From NCBI RefSeq assembly GCF_001077815.2, contig NZ_CP015441.1, forward strand, positions 124,001-188,000: a stretch of DNA of 64,000 nucleotides, given 5' to 3'. A program made the position numbers and the translations under genes. Shown here piece after piece: positions 54,928 to 62,274 of the stretch; positions within the stretch are counted from its first letter, which is position 1; each line of letters starts with the position of its first letter. Below the pieces are notes generated by a model. The model saw only the letters and a program-made list of their open reading frames with translations. It did no database searches and had not been told where the DNA came from. This DNA comes from Aurantiacibacter atlanticus (GTDB lineage: Bacteria > Pseudomonadota > Alphaproteobacteria > Sphingomonadales > Sphingomonadaceae).

Positions 54928-54958
54928 TTGCACCTACAGTAACTGTAGCACCCATCTG
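54928..54958 (+). promoter_or_regulatory. palindromic MerR-like operator upstream of the peroxiredoxin
   Basis: TTGCAC (54928-54933), a 19-base spacer holding the perfect dyad CTACAGT-A-ACTGTAG (54934-54948), then CATCTG (54953-54958, poor -10). The arms match the CCTACAGT half of the operator at 46981-47010, so the regulator encoded at 46519 may bind both. Confidence 0.5.
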
Positions 54959-55004
54959 CTGATGGAACTCGCGCTATGTTAGCGCTCACCACAGGAGATT
55001 TTCA

Positions 55005-55640
55005 ATGACACTTCAACTTGGCGACACCGCACCCGATTTCGAGGCCGACACAACCGATGGCACGCTCAAGTTCCATGAATGGATGGGTGACGACTGGGCG
55101 GTGCTGTTCTCGCACCCTGCGGATTTCACTCCTGTTTGCACGACGGAACTTGGTGAGGTTGCCCGCATGAAACCGGAATTCGACAAACGCGGCGTTAAAG
55201 TGATCGGTCTCAGCGTTGATCCACTCGAAGACCACCGATCCTGGGCAGGCGACATAGCCGAAACCCAGGGTCATGCTCTCAACTTTCCGCTGATCGCGGA
55301 CCCGGCTCGTGAAATCGCCAATCTCTATGGAATGATCCATCCACAGGCCGACGACACTCTTACCGTACGCTCGGTCTTCGTAATCGGGTCCGATAAAAAG
55401 GTGAAACTTACGCTGACCTATCCCGCGAGCACGGGACGAAATTTCGAAGAGATCCTGCGGGTCATCGATTCGCTGCAACTGACAGCCGACTACAGCGTGG
55501 CCACGCCTGTGAACTGGCAGCATGGCGAGGACGTCATCATCGTGCCCTCGCTCAGCGATGAAGAAGCGCGTGAGAAATTCCCAAAAGGCTGGGAGACGGT
55601 AAAACCTTATCTGCGCGTCACACCGCAGCCGCAGGATTGA
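55005..55640 (+). CDS. 1-Cys peroxiredoxin (Prx6 type)
   Basis: 211 aa. Active site FSHPADFTPVCTTELG with peroxidatic Cys at about 45 and the supporting Thr/Pro; the long C-terminal domain (SVATPVNWQHGEDVIIVPSLSDEEA, KGWETVKPYLR) is diagnostic of the Prx6/1-Cys group. It reduces hydrogen and organic peroxides in the cytosol. AGGAG is well placed before the ATG. It follows lspA by 196 bases holding an operator-like palindrome, so it probably has its own promoter. It stands next to a peroxide-using P450. Confidence 0.94.
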   Translation: MTLQLGDTAPDFEADTTDGTLKFHEWMGDDWAVLFSHPADFTPVCTTELGEVARMKPEFDKRGVKVIGLSVDPLEDHRSWAGDIAETQGHALNFPLIADPAREIANLYGMIHPQADDTLTVRSVFVIGSDKKVKLTLTYPASTGRNFEEILRVIDSLQLTADYSVATPVNWQHGEDVIIVPSLSDEEAREKFPKGWETVKPYLRVTPQPQD

Positions 55641-55759
55641 TCGCGGCAAAAGGGGCAATGCGAGACTTATCGGCGGGAGCATAGTCAAAAGCGAGCCGGT
55701 TGGTTTCGCTGTGGCTGGCTCGGCACCGATATGCCAAATCGAAAGGACGGTATTGGTCT

Positions 55760-57052
55760 ATGAATCGTTCCATAAAACAGAGCGAAGAACTCATACCGCA
55801 AGGGCCCGTCGACAGCACACTCCATTTCCTGAGGCGGCCCTATGACTTCGTAAGCACGGTCTGCTCGCGAACCGGTGGCGATATGTTCGAAACCCGCCTG
55901 TTGCTCCGGCGGACTGTGTGCCTGCGCGGCGAAGCTGCGGCCGAGATGTTCTACGATAAAGCGCGAATGTCGCGCGACGGCGCGATGCCGGAACCGGTTC
56001 GGGCGACTTTGACTGGCAAGGGCGGAGTCCAGGGTCTGGATGGCGAGCGGCATTTGCGGCGCAAGGAAATGTTCGTGTCGTTGCTGACGCAAGAGCGTGT
56101 CGAGGCTCTGGGAGAGAAATTCGAAAAAATGTGGTTGGCCCAGCTCCCGGCATGGACCCGGGAAACGCAGGTAATCTTCTACGAAGCGCTGCATCCCATA
56201 TTGGCCGAAGCAGTGTGCGACTGGGCCGGAGTGCCACTACCGGCTGAAGAGCGCATCAAGCGAACTCGCGACCTTGTTCTACTCTTCGACCGCGCGGCCG
56301 CGCTCGGCTTGGGCCATTTTCAAGCCCGGCGCGCTCGCAGCCGGTCCGAAGCGTGGCTCGCTCGCATCATCAAGGATGTGCGCGATAGCCGTCTGGTCCC
56401 ACACGCTGAATCCGCGCTGGCTGTGATCGCTGGGCACCGGGATGAGAATGGCGCGCTGCTAAGTCCCAAGATCGCCGCCGTCGAACTGCTGAACGTTCTG
56501 CGCCCAACCGTCGCAGCGTCTGTCTATATCACTCTCCTGGCGCATGCTCTCCATTCGTTTCCCGATTTGGCTCCGACCCCTGCATCCGATCGCTCTGATA
56601 TGGGCTATTTCGTCCAGGAAGTGCGCCGGTTCTATCCCTTCTTTCCTGCGGTCGCTGCCAGAAGCCGAAAGGACTTCCGGTGGCGAAATGTCCGTTTTCC
56701 CGCCGGGCGACGTTTCCTGCTCGACTTGCACGCAACCAACACTGATCCTCATCTCTGGAACGAGCCGGAAACCTTCAATCCGGAGCGCTTTCGCGAGGAA
56801 GGCATTTCCGCGTTCGCATTGATCCCTCAGGGCGGCGGCGATGTTCCGAAAAATCATCGCTGCCCCGGCGAGACGGTCGTGCTCGAAGTGATGGAGCGCG
56901 CGTTGCGAATGCTTCTTTGCGAATTGGAATATCGGCTCCCCGCCCAGGACCTGCGCATCGATCGTTCCCGGATGCCGGCACTGCCCGGTAGCAAGATCAT
57001 TCTCGCAGATATCCGGCGCAGTGAGCAGCCTGCGAAGGAGACTTCAGGATAA
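55760..57052 (+). CDS. CYP152-family fatty-acid peroxygenase
   Basis: 430 aa. Haem-ligand loop QGGGDVPKNHRCPGE with Cys 368, and LLNVLRPTVA with Arg248-Pro249, the Arg/Pro pair that binds the fatty-acid carboxylate in BS-beta and SP-alpha P450s. ExxR-like VQEVRRFYPFFP precedes. Family members use hydrogen peroxide directly, hydroxylating or decarboxylating fatty acids, and need no redox partner; none is encoded here. AAAGGA lies before the ATG at 55760; the longer frame is unlikely. It follows the peroxiredoxin by 119 bases. About 266 bases without a gene separate it from the convergent unit. Confidence 0.92.
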   Translation: MNRSIKQSEELIPQGPVDSTLHFLRRPYDFVSTVCSRTGGDMFETRLLLRRTVCLRGEAAAEMFYDKARMSRDGAMPEPVRATLTGKGGVQGLDGERHLRRKEMFVSLLTQERVEALGEKFEKMWLAQLPAWTRETQVIFYEALHPILAEAVCDWAGVPLPAEERIKRTRDLVLLFDRAAALGLGHFQARRARSRSEAWLARIIKDVRDSRLVPHAESALAVIAGHRDENGALLSPKIAAVELLNVLRPTVAASVYITLLAHALHSFPDLAPTPASDRSDMGYFVQEVRRFYPFFPAVAARSRKDFRWRNVRFPAGRRFLLDLHATNTDPHLWNEPETFNPERFREEGISAFALIPQGGGDVPKNHRCPGETVVLEVMERALRMLLCELEYRLPAQDLRIDRSRMPALPGSKIILADIRRSEQPAKETSG

Positions 57053-57318
57053 CCAGGAATGTGTTGAGATCTGTCAGGAAGGAACGTCCGATTGCGCAGA
57101 AAGCGAGGCGCATGGCTCTTTGGGAAGCGTCGATGCCATGGTCAGGAAGCATGATGCTCGGCTAAGGGCAACCTACTGCTATATCATTTGGCCTCCGCTC
57201 AGGAGCCGCTCTTGTCGAAGCATTCGCCCGTTTCCGGGACTGTGTCTCGGATAGCATCCGCAACTCCCCGCTTTTCGGGAGGCTGTTGCAATTCAGTGTA
57301 CCGCCGAATGGCCTATCT

Positions 57319-57786
57319 TCACCTTACCATCAGCAGGCCGATCACGCCCAGCACCATCGAGGCTGATCCGAAAATTGTCTTTGCGAGGGACATCTTGCGA
57401 GCGACGGCACCTCGGTGAATCCGCTTTCTGACCTTGTCCATACCGGTCCTGAGACCTGCCGTTCCGTCCCAGACATCAATTATTCCCCAAGTGAGGAGAG
57501 CGACGGCGACGATCTGGGCATAGCTGTCGACGTCGAGACGTCCCATGGCGAACGATATGGTCGCGCCCGCCATCACGGGCAGCATGATGATCTTGACGAC
57601 GTCGATTGCGCTCAGAACCGACCGATGGTGGCGTGAGGAGATGGAGGGGAGCAGGAAAAGGGGCCGCTCGCAGAGCGTGCAGATTTTGCCGGGATAGCGC
57701 GACATCCATCCCGGCATAAAGCCCCTGCAGGAGGGGCATCGGACCTGCGGCTCGTCGACGATCACGGCCCGTCCTCCCGAGCTCAT
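57319..57786 (-). CDS. zinc-ribbon membrane protein, unknown
   Basis: 155 aa. N-terminal double CxxC ribbon (CPSC about 17-20, CTLC about 36-39) followed by a basic stretch and three hydrophobic segments (about 60-80, 88-108, 135-154). The first ATG used (57786) overlaps the upstream stop (ATGA). Looks like a membrane protein with a cytosolic metal-binding ribbon, perhaps an adaptor. No family recognised. It is the last of a short minus-strand unit between the cargo and conjugation genes. Confidence 0.68.
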   Translation of the reverse strand: MSSGGRAVIVDEPQVRCPSCRGFMPGWMSRYPGKICTLCERPLFLLPSISSRHHRSVLSAIDVVKIIMLPVMAGATISFAMGRLDVDSYAQIVAVALLTWGIIDVWDGTAGLRTGMDKVRKRIHRGAVARKMSLAKTIFGSASMVLGVIGLLMVR

Positions 57787-58145
57787 GCCTTCTTTTGGCA
57801 TTTCGCTTTTCGGCAATCATTCCGAACGTCGCATTTCGCCTGATCGCCGCAGTCCTGCTTCTCCTGTTTGCAGTCGTGGCATTTGACCATTTCGTCCAGC
57901 GACATACGGCGCTGCTTGCGCTCGACACTGTCTTCGAGCGTCGCTTTCGCCTTCGCTTCCCGGGCGACAAGATCGAGCATCTGCCGGGCCACATTGCCGG
58001 TGCTCTGATTCACCCCATCGGCGATCGTCTTCGTGGCGGCAGCGTGTTCGTGCATTTCATCCGCCGCTAAGGCGTCCTGTGCTGCTGCCGGTACGGCCAT
58101 GAAAGCTCCTGCCATTGCAGCGGCTGCCATCATCTTCTTCAACAT
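57783..58145 (-). CDS. exported protein with Cys-rich C-terminus
   Basis: 120 aa. Signal peptide 1-22 (cleavage AAAQ), a helical middle and a tail with six Cys in CHDC, DCGDQAKC, NDC and KAKC spacing. The tail is very Lys-rich. It may form disulfides or bind metal in the periplasm. AGAGGGA precedes the ATG. It is coupled to the ribbon protein by overlap. Unknown family; either a metal buffer or an envelope accessory of transfer. Confidence 0.68.
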   Translation of the reverse strand: MLKKMMAAAAMAGAFMAVPAAAQDALAADEMHEHAAATKTIADGVNQSTGNVARQMLDLVAREAKAKATLEDSVERKQRRMSLDEMVKCHDCKQEKQDCGDQAKCDVRNDCRKAKCQKKA

Positions 58146-58277
58146 TGTTAGTTCCCTCTTCTTTCCGGTTGCCCGGGTGGTTGATGCACCGGTGGCGCGT
58201 GATGCCCCTTGCGGAGCGGTTTCGCGGAAGGTGAATGCCTCCCGGACCTTTGAGGCGCTTGCGCGCGAGCATGGGCG

Positions 58278-58487
58278 TCATCGCCAGAAGCCGTCGCGCC
58301 TTTCGCCGCTGCGGTTGTCGTAATTTTCCTTGTCGTCGTATCCGCTCTTGCGAATGCCGACCTCGACGCGATCGCCTCCGGCATTGCGGATGTGGAGGTC
58401 GCGCAGGTCCACCCTGTTACGGTGTGCCCAGTCCTCGGCGGCTCGCTTGCTTCCGAATGTGCCTACGTCTTCGTAATCGAACGCCAT
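58278..58487 (-). CDS. DUF2188-like small protein
   Basis: 69 aa soluble protein; the start (VGTFGSKRAAEDWAHRNRVDLRDLHIR) resembles the small alpha/beta DUF2188 type, and the end is charged (DNRSGERRDGFWR). AAGGAGG lies 6 bases before the ATG. Located among plasmid-maintenance and transfer genes. Function unknown. Confidence 0.6.
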   Translation of the reverse strand: MAFDYEDVGTFGSKRAAEDWAHRNRVDLRDLHIRNAGGDRVEVGIRKSGYDDKENYDNRSGERRDGFWR

Positions 58488-58654
58488 CGTGATCCTCCTT
58501 CAGGCCTGAGTGGCTTGCCAAAGTGATTGGGTTGGTGGGACAGAGCTCGATCCGAGCGCGTCCTCGATGTGCCGCCCGACGCTCGTCTGAGTGGGCCGCT
58601 CTCCAGCGAGAAGACGCAGGTGGCCTGCACTCCGTTCAGGAGCGTGTCGATCAT
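58463..58654 (-). CDS. possible 63-aa coupled small protein
   Basis: MIDTLLNGVQATCVFSLE at the start is plausible, but the second half is low-complexity Arg/Ser. The only strong support is that its ATG overlaps the upstream stop (ATGA). It overlaps the next gene by 25 bases, including its ribosome site. It may be coupled translation noise. Confidence 0.3.
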   Translation of the reverse strand: MIDTLLNGVQATCVFSLESGPLRRASGGTSRTRSDRALSHQPNHFGKPLRPEGGSRWRSITKT

Positions 58655-59046
58655 GTCGTCTTCTCCCGCCAAAATTCGTTCAGGCGGCGCGGCAAGAGCG
58701 CGAACACGCGGTTCATTCCGAGCGGCGCTGCGAACTTGGTTGCGAGATTGACGAAGATCACGGCGATCGATCCGACGATCACCGCGATGAGGATGGCGAG
58801 ACCTATTGCGACGCATTCGGCTACCATCTGCTGGTTCGCGACCATTTCGCGCATGTCGGCGCATCCCTGGACCCCGCGCAGATCCAGATCGCACGCCACG
58901 AAATTGTCCCCCTCCACCAATTCGGCGAGTTCCTGCAGTCCCGCCTGCTTCACGACGTTGGAAAGCGTCGGCTGTTGCTCAAGAACGGAGTTTAGACTGT
59001 CCTTCTGCGGGGCGTTGGCGATCAGGTCATGCTGGGTCTTGTCCAT
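58651..59046 (-). CDS. small membrane protein downstream of relaxase
   Basis: 131 aa. A soluble helical N-terminus (about 1-80, with QPTLSNVVKQAGLQELAELVE and two Cys, VACDLDLRGVQGCADM) and one membrane helix (about 86-108), ending in a basic tail. AGGAG precedes ATG 59046, 10 bases after the relaxase stop. Probably a transfer or entry-exclusion-like accessory; no family recognised. Confidence 0.65.
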   Translation of the reverse strand: MDKTQHDLIANAPQKDSLNSVLEQQPTLSNVVKQAGLQELAELVEGDNFVACDLDLRGVQGCADMREMVANQQMVAECVAIGLAILIAVIVGSIAVIFVNLATKFAAPLGMNRVFALLPRRLNEFWREKTT

Positions 59047-59056
59047 TGCCGGTCTC

Positions 59057-62000
59057 CTATCGGGCACGTTCGATGTTGCGTTCGGGAAGGTCGATCTGCG
59101 GCACCGCGCGCAGGCTCTCTTTGTCGACCGAGGGCAGGCGATCCGCGCTTGCTTCTCCGACCTTCAGGTGTTCGGGGATCTTCGGATTGAAGTCGGGGGC
59201 TGCGCGATCGATGCGGGCATCCGCGATCCGCTTCTCGCCAAGCGTCTCGAGCGCGCTGGTCTTGTCGCCGGGGTTGCGGCCGATCTGGGCGAGCAGCTGG
59301 TCCCGATCGTTGGTGACGATCGTGATGTCGTCGCGCACGCGGGTCATCATCACCAGTGCGAGGCGCTGGTTCGAGAGATGGCGCGCCGACGAATGCATCT
59401 CGCCGATCGCCATGTCGCGAGTGTCACCCTGCGCCTGGTGCATGTTGATCGCGTAGGCGAGGCCCATGCGCTCGAGCATTTTGTCGTTCTGCTTGAGTTC
59501 GACCGTTTCCCCGTGACGGTTCTCGACCATGACGACGCCGCCCTTGACGCCGAGGATCCTCGCTTCCTCTGACTTCATCAACTTGCGGGCGTCGTCCTTC
59601 TCGGTCCAGCGGACCTTGTCGCCCTCGTGGATGGTTTCCTTGGTCTTCTCGGACAGACGCAGTGCGTCGCGTTTGTCGGCCGGGTCGATGCGCGACGGGT
59701 CGAAGCGCTTCAGCTTGCCGTTTTCGTCGCGGAGGAGCACCCTGCCCTTCGCGTCCAGGCCTTCGACATCGTATCTGCCGCGAGAAAGCCCTCCAGGGGC
59801 ATTCTGGCGCATCACCTCGAGCAGCTGACCCTTGGCGTAGGTTGCTGCGTAGCGAAGCTCTTCGCGGGCCGCATGGGCCGGCCTGAGCGTATCGAGCGTC
59901 AACCCCTCGCCCTTGATCGACCCTTCGGCGCGCAGCCCGTCCTGCACCATCCGGTTGAGCGATGCGCGTGCGTCGCGACCGGAGGAATAGATCGCGGTCC
60001 GCTCGCGGGCCTCCGGAGGTAGATCGAGCCAGGTCTTCGCCGCGACCTGCAGATGGTCCTTGCCCGCCTCGACCACCTTGTCGCCGAGCGAGGCGAAGCT
60101 CTCGCGGAACCTGCCCGCGCGGGCGAGGCCCGAGGCTTCCTTCATGTGCTCGGTGCGCTGACGTAGGCTCGTGTCGAGCCGGGCCAGCGCGGGACCGTCC
60201 GCCTGGATCAGCGAGAAGCTCTTGCCCGCTTCGATTGGCTGCAGCTGCGCCTTGTCGCCGATCATCACCAGCTTCTCGACACCCAGGCGATTGGCGATGG
60301 TGAGGAGGTCGTTCATCGGCTTGTTCGCGACCAGCGACGCTTCGTCGAGCACGAGGATCTTGCCCTCGAGCGCAGCGCGCGATGCTTCGAAGGTTGGTCC
60401 GCTGCCATGAAGCGCACCGCGCAGATGCTGGTTCACGAACGAGGAGACGGTCTTAGCTTCGATGCCCTCCTTCACCGCCTCGCCGTTCGCCGTGCGTATC
60501 TCGGTCTCGTTGCGCAGGTCATTGACCATCTTGTTCGCGAAGGCGAGGCCGATCACGTCCCTGCCCTCCTCGCGCGCAACGCTAGCGATCGCGGAGATGA
60601 GGGTCGTCTTGCCGGCTCCGGCCACGCCCTGAATGACGACGGTGCGGTCGTCGCTCGACAAGGCCAGCGTGCCGGCAGCGATCTGCTCGGCGTTGAGATC
60701 GTACTCGCCCGACACCGCGCGCAACCGCTCCGGGGCCCCGCCAGCCTCTATCATGCCTGGACCCGCGTCCTTCCCCGCAGCCACGTTGGCAAGGGTCGCC
60801 CGCTCTATCGCCACGTGTTCGGGGGTGGTGTATTTCTCGATCGCCCCATCGAGCCGGGCGCTCTTGCCTGGCAGCATCTGGCCCTTGTCGACCAGCGCTT
60901 CCATTCGCGCTTCGACGCCTTCGACTGTCACTCCCCTGACGCCGAGGTCGAGCGCGGCCTTCACCAGTTCGCCTCGCGTCCACGACGTCTCGCGCTCGCC
61001 GATCACGCGAACAGCGGATGCCGTTACGAGTTCGGTGCGCAGCTGCGTCGGGGTCAGACCCATGCGCTGCAGGCCGTTCGTGGTCAGTTCGTCGGCGGGA
61101 CGCGTGTAGAGCCGCGCGGTCTCCTGGACCGAGGCGATTACGGCGCGGACGCGTTCGGCCGTTCCCAGCGGTCCCTCGCGTCCGTTGTCGGTGCGGGCGC
61201 GCGCCTGTTCGACCATCGCCTTGGCATCGAACCCCAGTCCCTCGGCGCGCTTCGCCCATTCCTGGCGAAGCGCCTGTTTGTCATCAGGATTGAGCTTCGG
61301 ATCCCGGGTGTTCTTGGTGACGCCTCGCAGGAATTCGGTCTCGTTCGCGCGTCGGCCGAGCTTTTCGGCTGTCGCGAGTATGTCCAGTCTACGTTGACTG
61401 AAGGCTTCGATCACCTCACGCGAGACGCCTTGGATCTCGAACTGTCCGTGTTTTCCGGTAAGCTCGGTCCGATAGCCAAGCTTCTCGAGGTTCGTTCGGA
61501 GCGCGGCATTGTAGATCGAGCCCAGGACGGAATTGTTCTTCCAGACCTCGCCGTTCCAGAGTGCCTTCCAGTTGCCCGCCTTGTCCTGGGTGATCGCGGC
61601 GATGACGGCATGGGTGTGGTTCTGCGGATCGAGCTTGCGGCTCGTGTCGTGCTGGAAGAGCGCATACAGCAGTTTCCCTGTCTGAACCGCTTCGCCATTC
61701 GGATTGCGCGAATAGTCGCGCGCCTCGGCGAAATGCTTCTCGAGATAGGTCATGGTCGCCTTGACCGCCGCCTCCTGCGCGGTGAGGACGTGCTTGTCTC
61801 CGCCGAGCTGCGCCATGAGGCTTGCGGACTTCGGCATGGAGAAGGTGAGGTCGATCCCAGCTCTCCGGTTCTCGTTGCCGTTGACGATGGTCCCGTCGGG
61901 CAGCTTGCCATCGAGAACCCTCTCGAAATCCTCCTTCGTGACGGGACCGCTCAGGCCCAGCGCCTCGGCACCCTTCCCGCTCCATTTGCTGAGCTCGGCA

Positions 62001-62083
62001 GGGCCATCGCCGACATAGTAGTCGTCCTTGGCGAAGTAGTTCGCTGCTCCGCCTGCGGAGGAAACCGATGCGACGGACAGCAT
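59057..62083 (-). CDS. MobF-family conjugative relaxase-helicase (TraI/TraA-like)
   Basis: 1008 aa. N-terminal relaxase: catalytic Tyr region NYFAKDDYYVGDG and the His triad FQHDTSRKLDPQNHTHAVIAA. The C-terminal helicase has Walker A GVAGAGKTT (about 482), Walker B ILVLDEASLV and the late motif AYAINMHQAQGDTRDMAIG. The protein nicks oriT, stays bound to the 5' end and unwinds the strand for transfer. Its ATG overlaps the stop of the 63-aa gene (TGATG). No oriT is evident in the window. Long plus-strand frames here are antisense shadows. Confidence 0.95.
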   Translation of the reverse strand: MLSVASVSSAGGAANYFAKDDYYVGDGPAELSKWSGKGAEALGLSGPVTKEDFERVLDGKLPDGTIVNGNENRRAGIDLTFSMPKSASLMAQLGGDKHVLTAQEAAVKATMTYLEKHFAEARDYSRNPNGEAVQTGKLLYALFQHDTSRKLDPQNHTHAVIAAITQDKAGNWKALWNGEVWKNNSVLGSIYNAALRTNLEKLGYRTELTGKHGQFEIQGVSREVIEAFSQRRLDILATAEKLGRRANETEFLRGVTKNTRDPKLNPDDKQALRQEWAKRAEGLGFDAKAMVEQARARTDNGREGPLGTAERVRAVIASVQETARLYTRPADELTTNGLQRMGLTPTQLRTELVTASAVRVIGERETSWTRGELVKAALDLGVRGVTVEGVEARMEALVDKGQMLPGKSARLDGAIEKYTTPEHVAIERATLANVAAGKDAGPGMIEAGGAPERLRAVSGEYDLNAEQIAAGTLALSSDDRTVVIQGVAGAGKTTLISAIASVAREEGRDVIGLAFANKMVNDLRNETEIRTANGEAVKEGIEAKTVSSFVNQHLRGALHGSGPTFEASRAALEGKILVLDEASLVANKPMNDLLTIANRLGVEKLVMIGDKAQLQPIEAGKSFSLIQADGPALARLDTSLRQRTEHMKEASGLARAGRFRESFASLGDKVVEAGKDHLQVAAKTWLDLPPEARERTAIYSSGRDARASLNRMVQDGLRAEGSIKGEGLTLDTLRPAHAAREELRYAATYAKGQLLEVMRQNAPGGLSRGRYDVEGLDAKGRVLLRDENGKLKRFDPSRIDPADKRDALRLSEKTKETIHEGDKVRWTEKDDARKLMKSEEARILGVKGGVVMVENRHGETVELKQNDKMLERMGLAYAINMHQAQGDTRDMAIGEMHSSARHLSNQRLALVMMTRVRDDITIVTNDRDQLLAQIGRNPGDKTSALETLGEKRIADARIDRAAPDFNPKIPEHLKVGEASADRLPSVDKESLRAVPQIDLPERNIERAR

Positions 62084-62274
62084 CAGACGCTCCCGAGCCT
62101 GATTACTCTTCGAAGCATTCGGCCGCGGAGGAGCCAGTCGGCGCTTATGCCGAATTGCTCGCCGCCGATCCCGGCTCTCACCTCATTGTCGAGGAACCGC
62201 GTCTTCGTAGCTTGATGGGGCAGCGCGGCGATCATGTCGCTTAGGCTTCGGCGCATGGGTGGAGAGAGGGTCAC
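62083..62274 (-). CDS. 63-aa protein between traD and relaxase genes
   Basis: Small soluble basic protein (RRSLSDMIAALPHQATKTRFLDNEVRAGIGGEQF). Start at GTG 62274, overlapping the coupling-protein stop (GTGA), and stop overlapping the relaxase ATG (TGATG). Tight coupling on both sides supports a real gene. Conceivably an oriT-binding or relaxase accessory protein (inference). Confidence 0.6.
   Translation of the reverse strand: MTLSPPMRRSLSDMIAALPHQATKTRFLDNEVRAGIGGEQFGISADWLLRGRMLRRVIRLGSV

Noticed and set aside
57053..57318. 77-aa plus-strand frame from 57021 after the P450 gene
   Set aside because: Starts inside the P450 gene and has no domain or spacing consistent with a gene.
60407..62215. 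602-aa plus-strand open frame
   Set aside because: Antisense to the relaxase gene; Arg/Asp/His-rich shadow typical of high-GC DNA, no domain or ribosome site.
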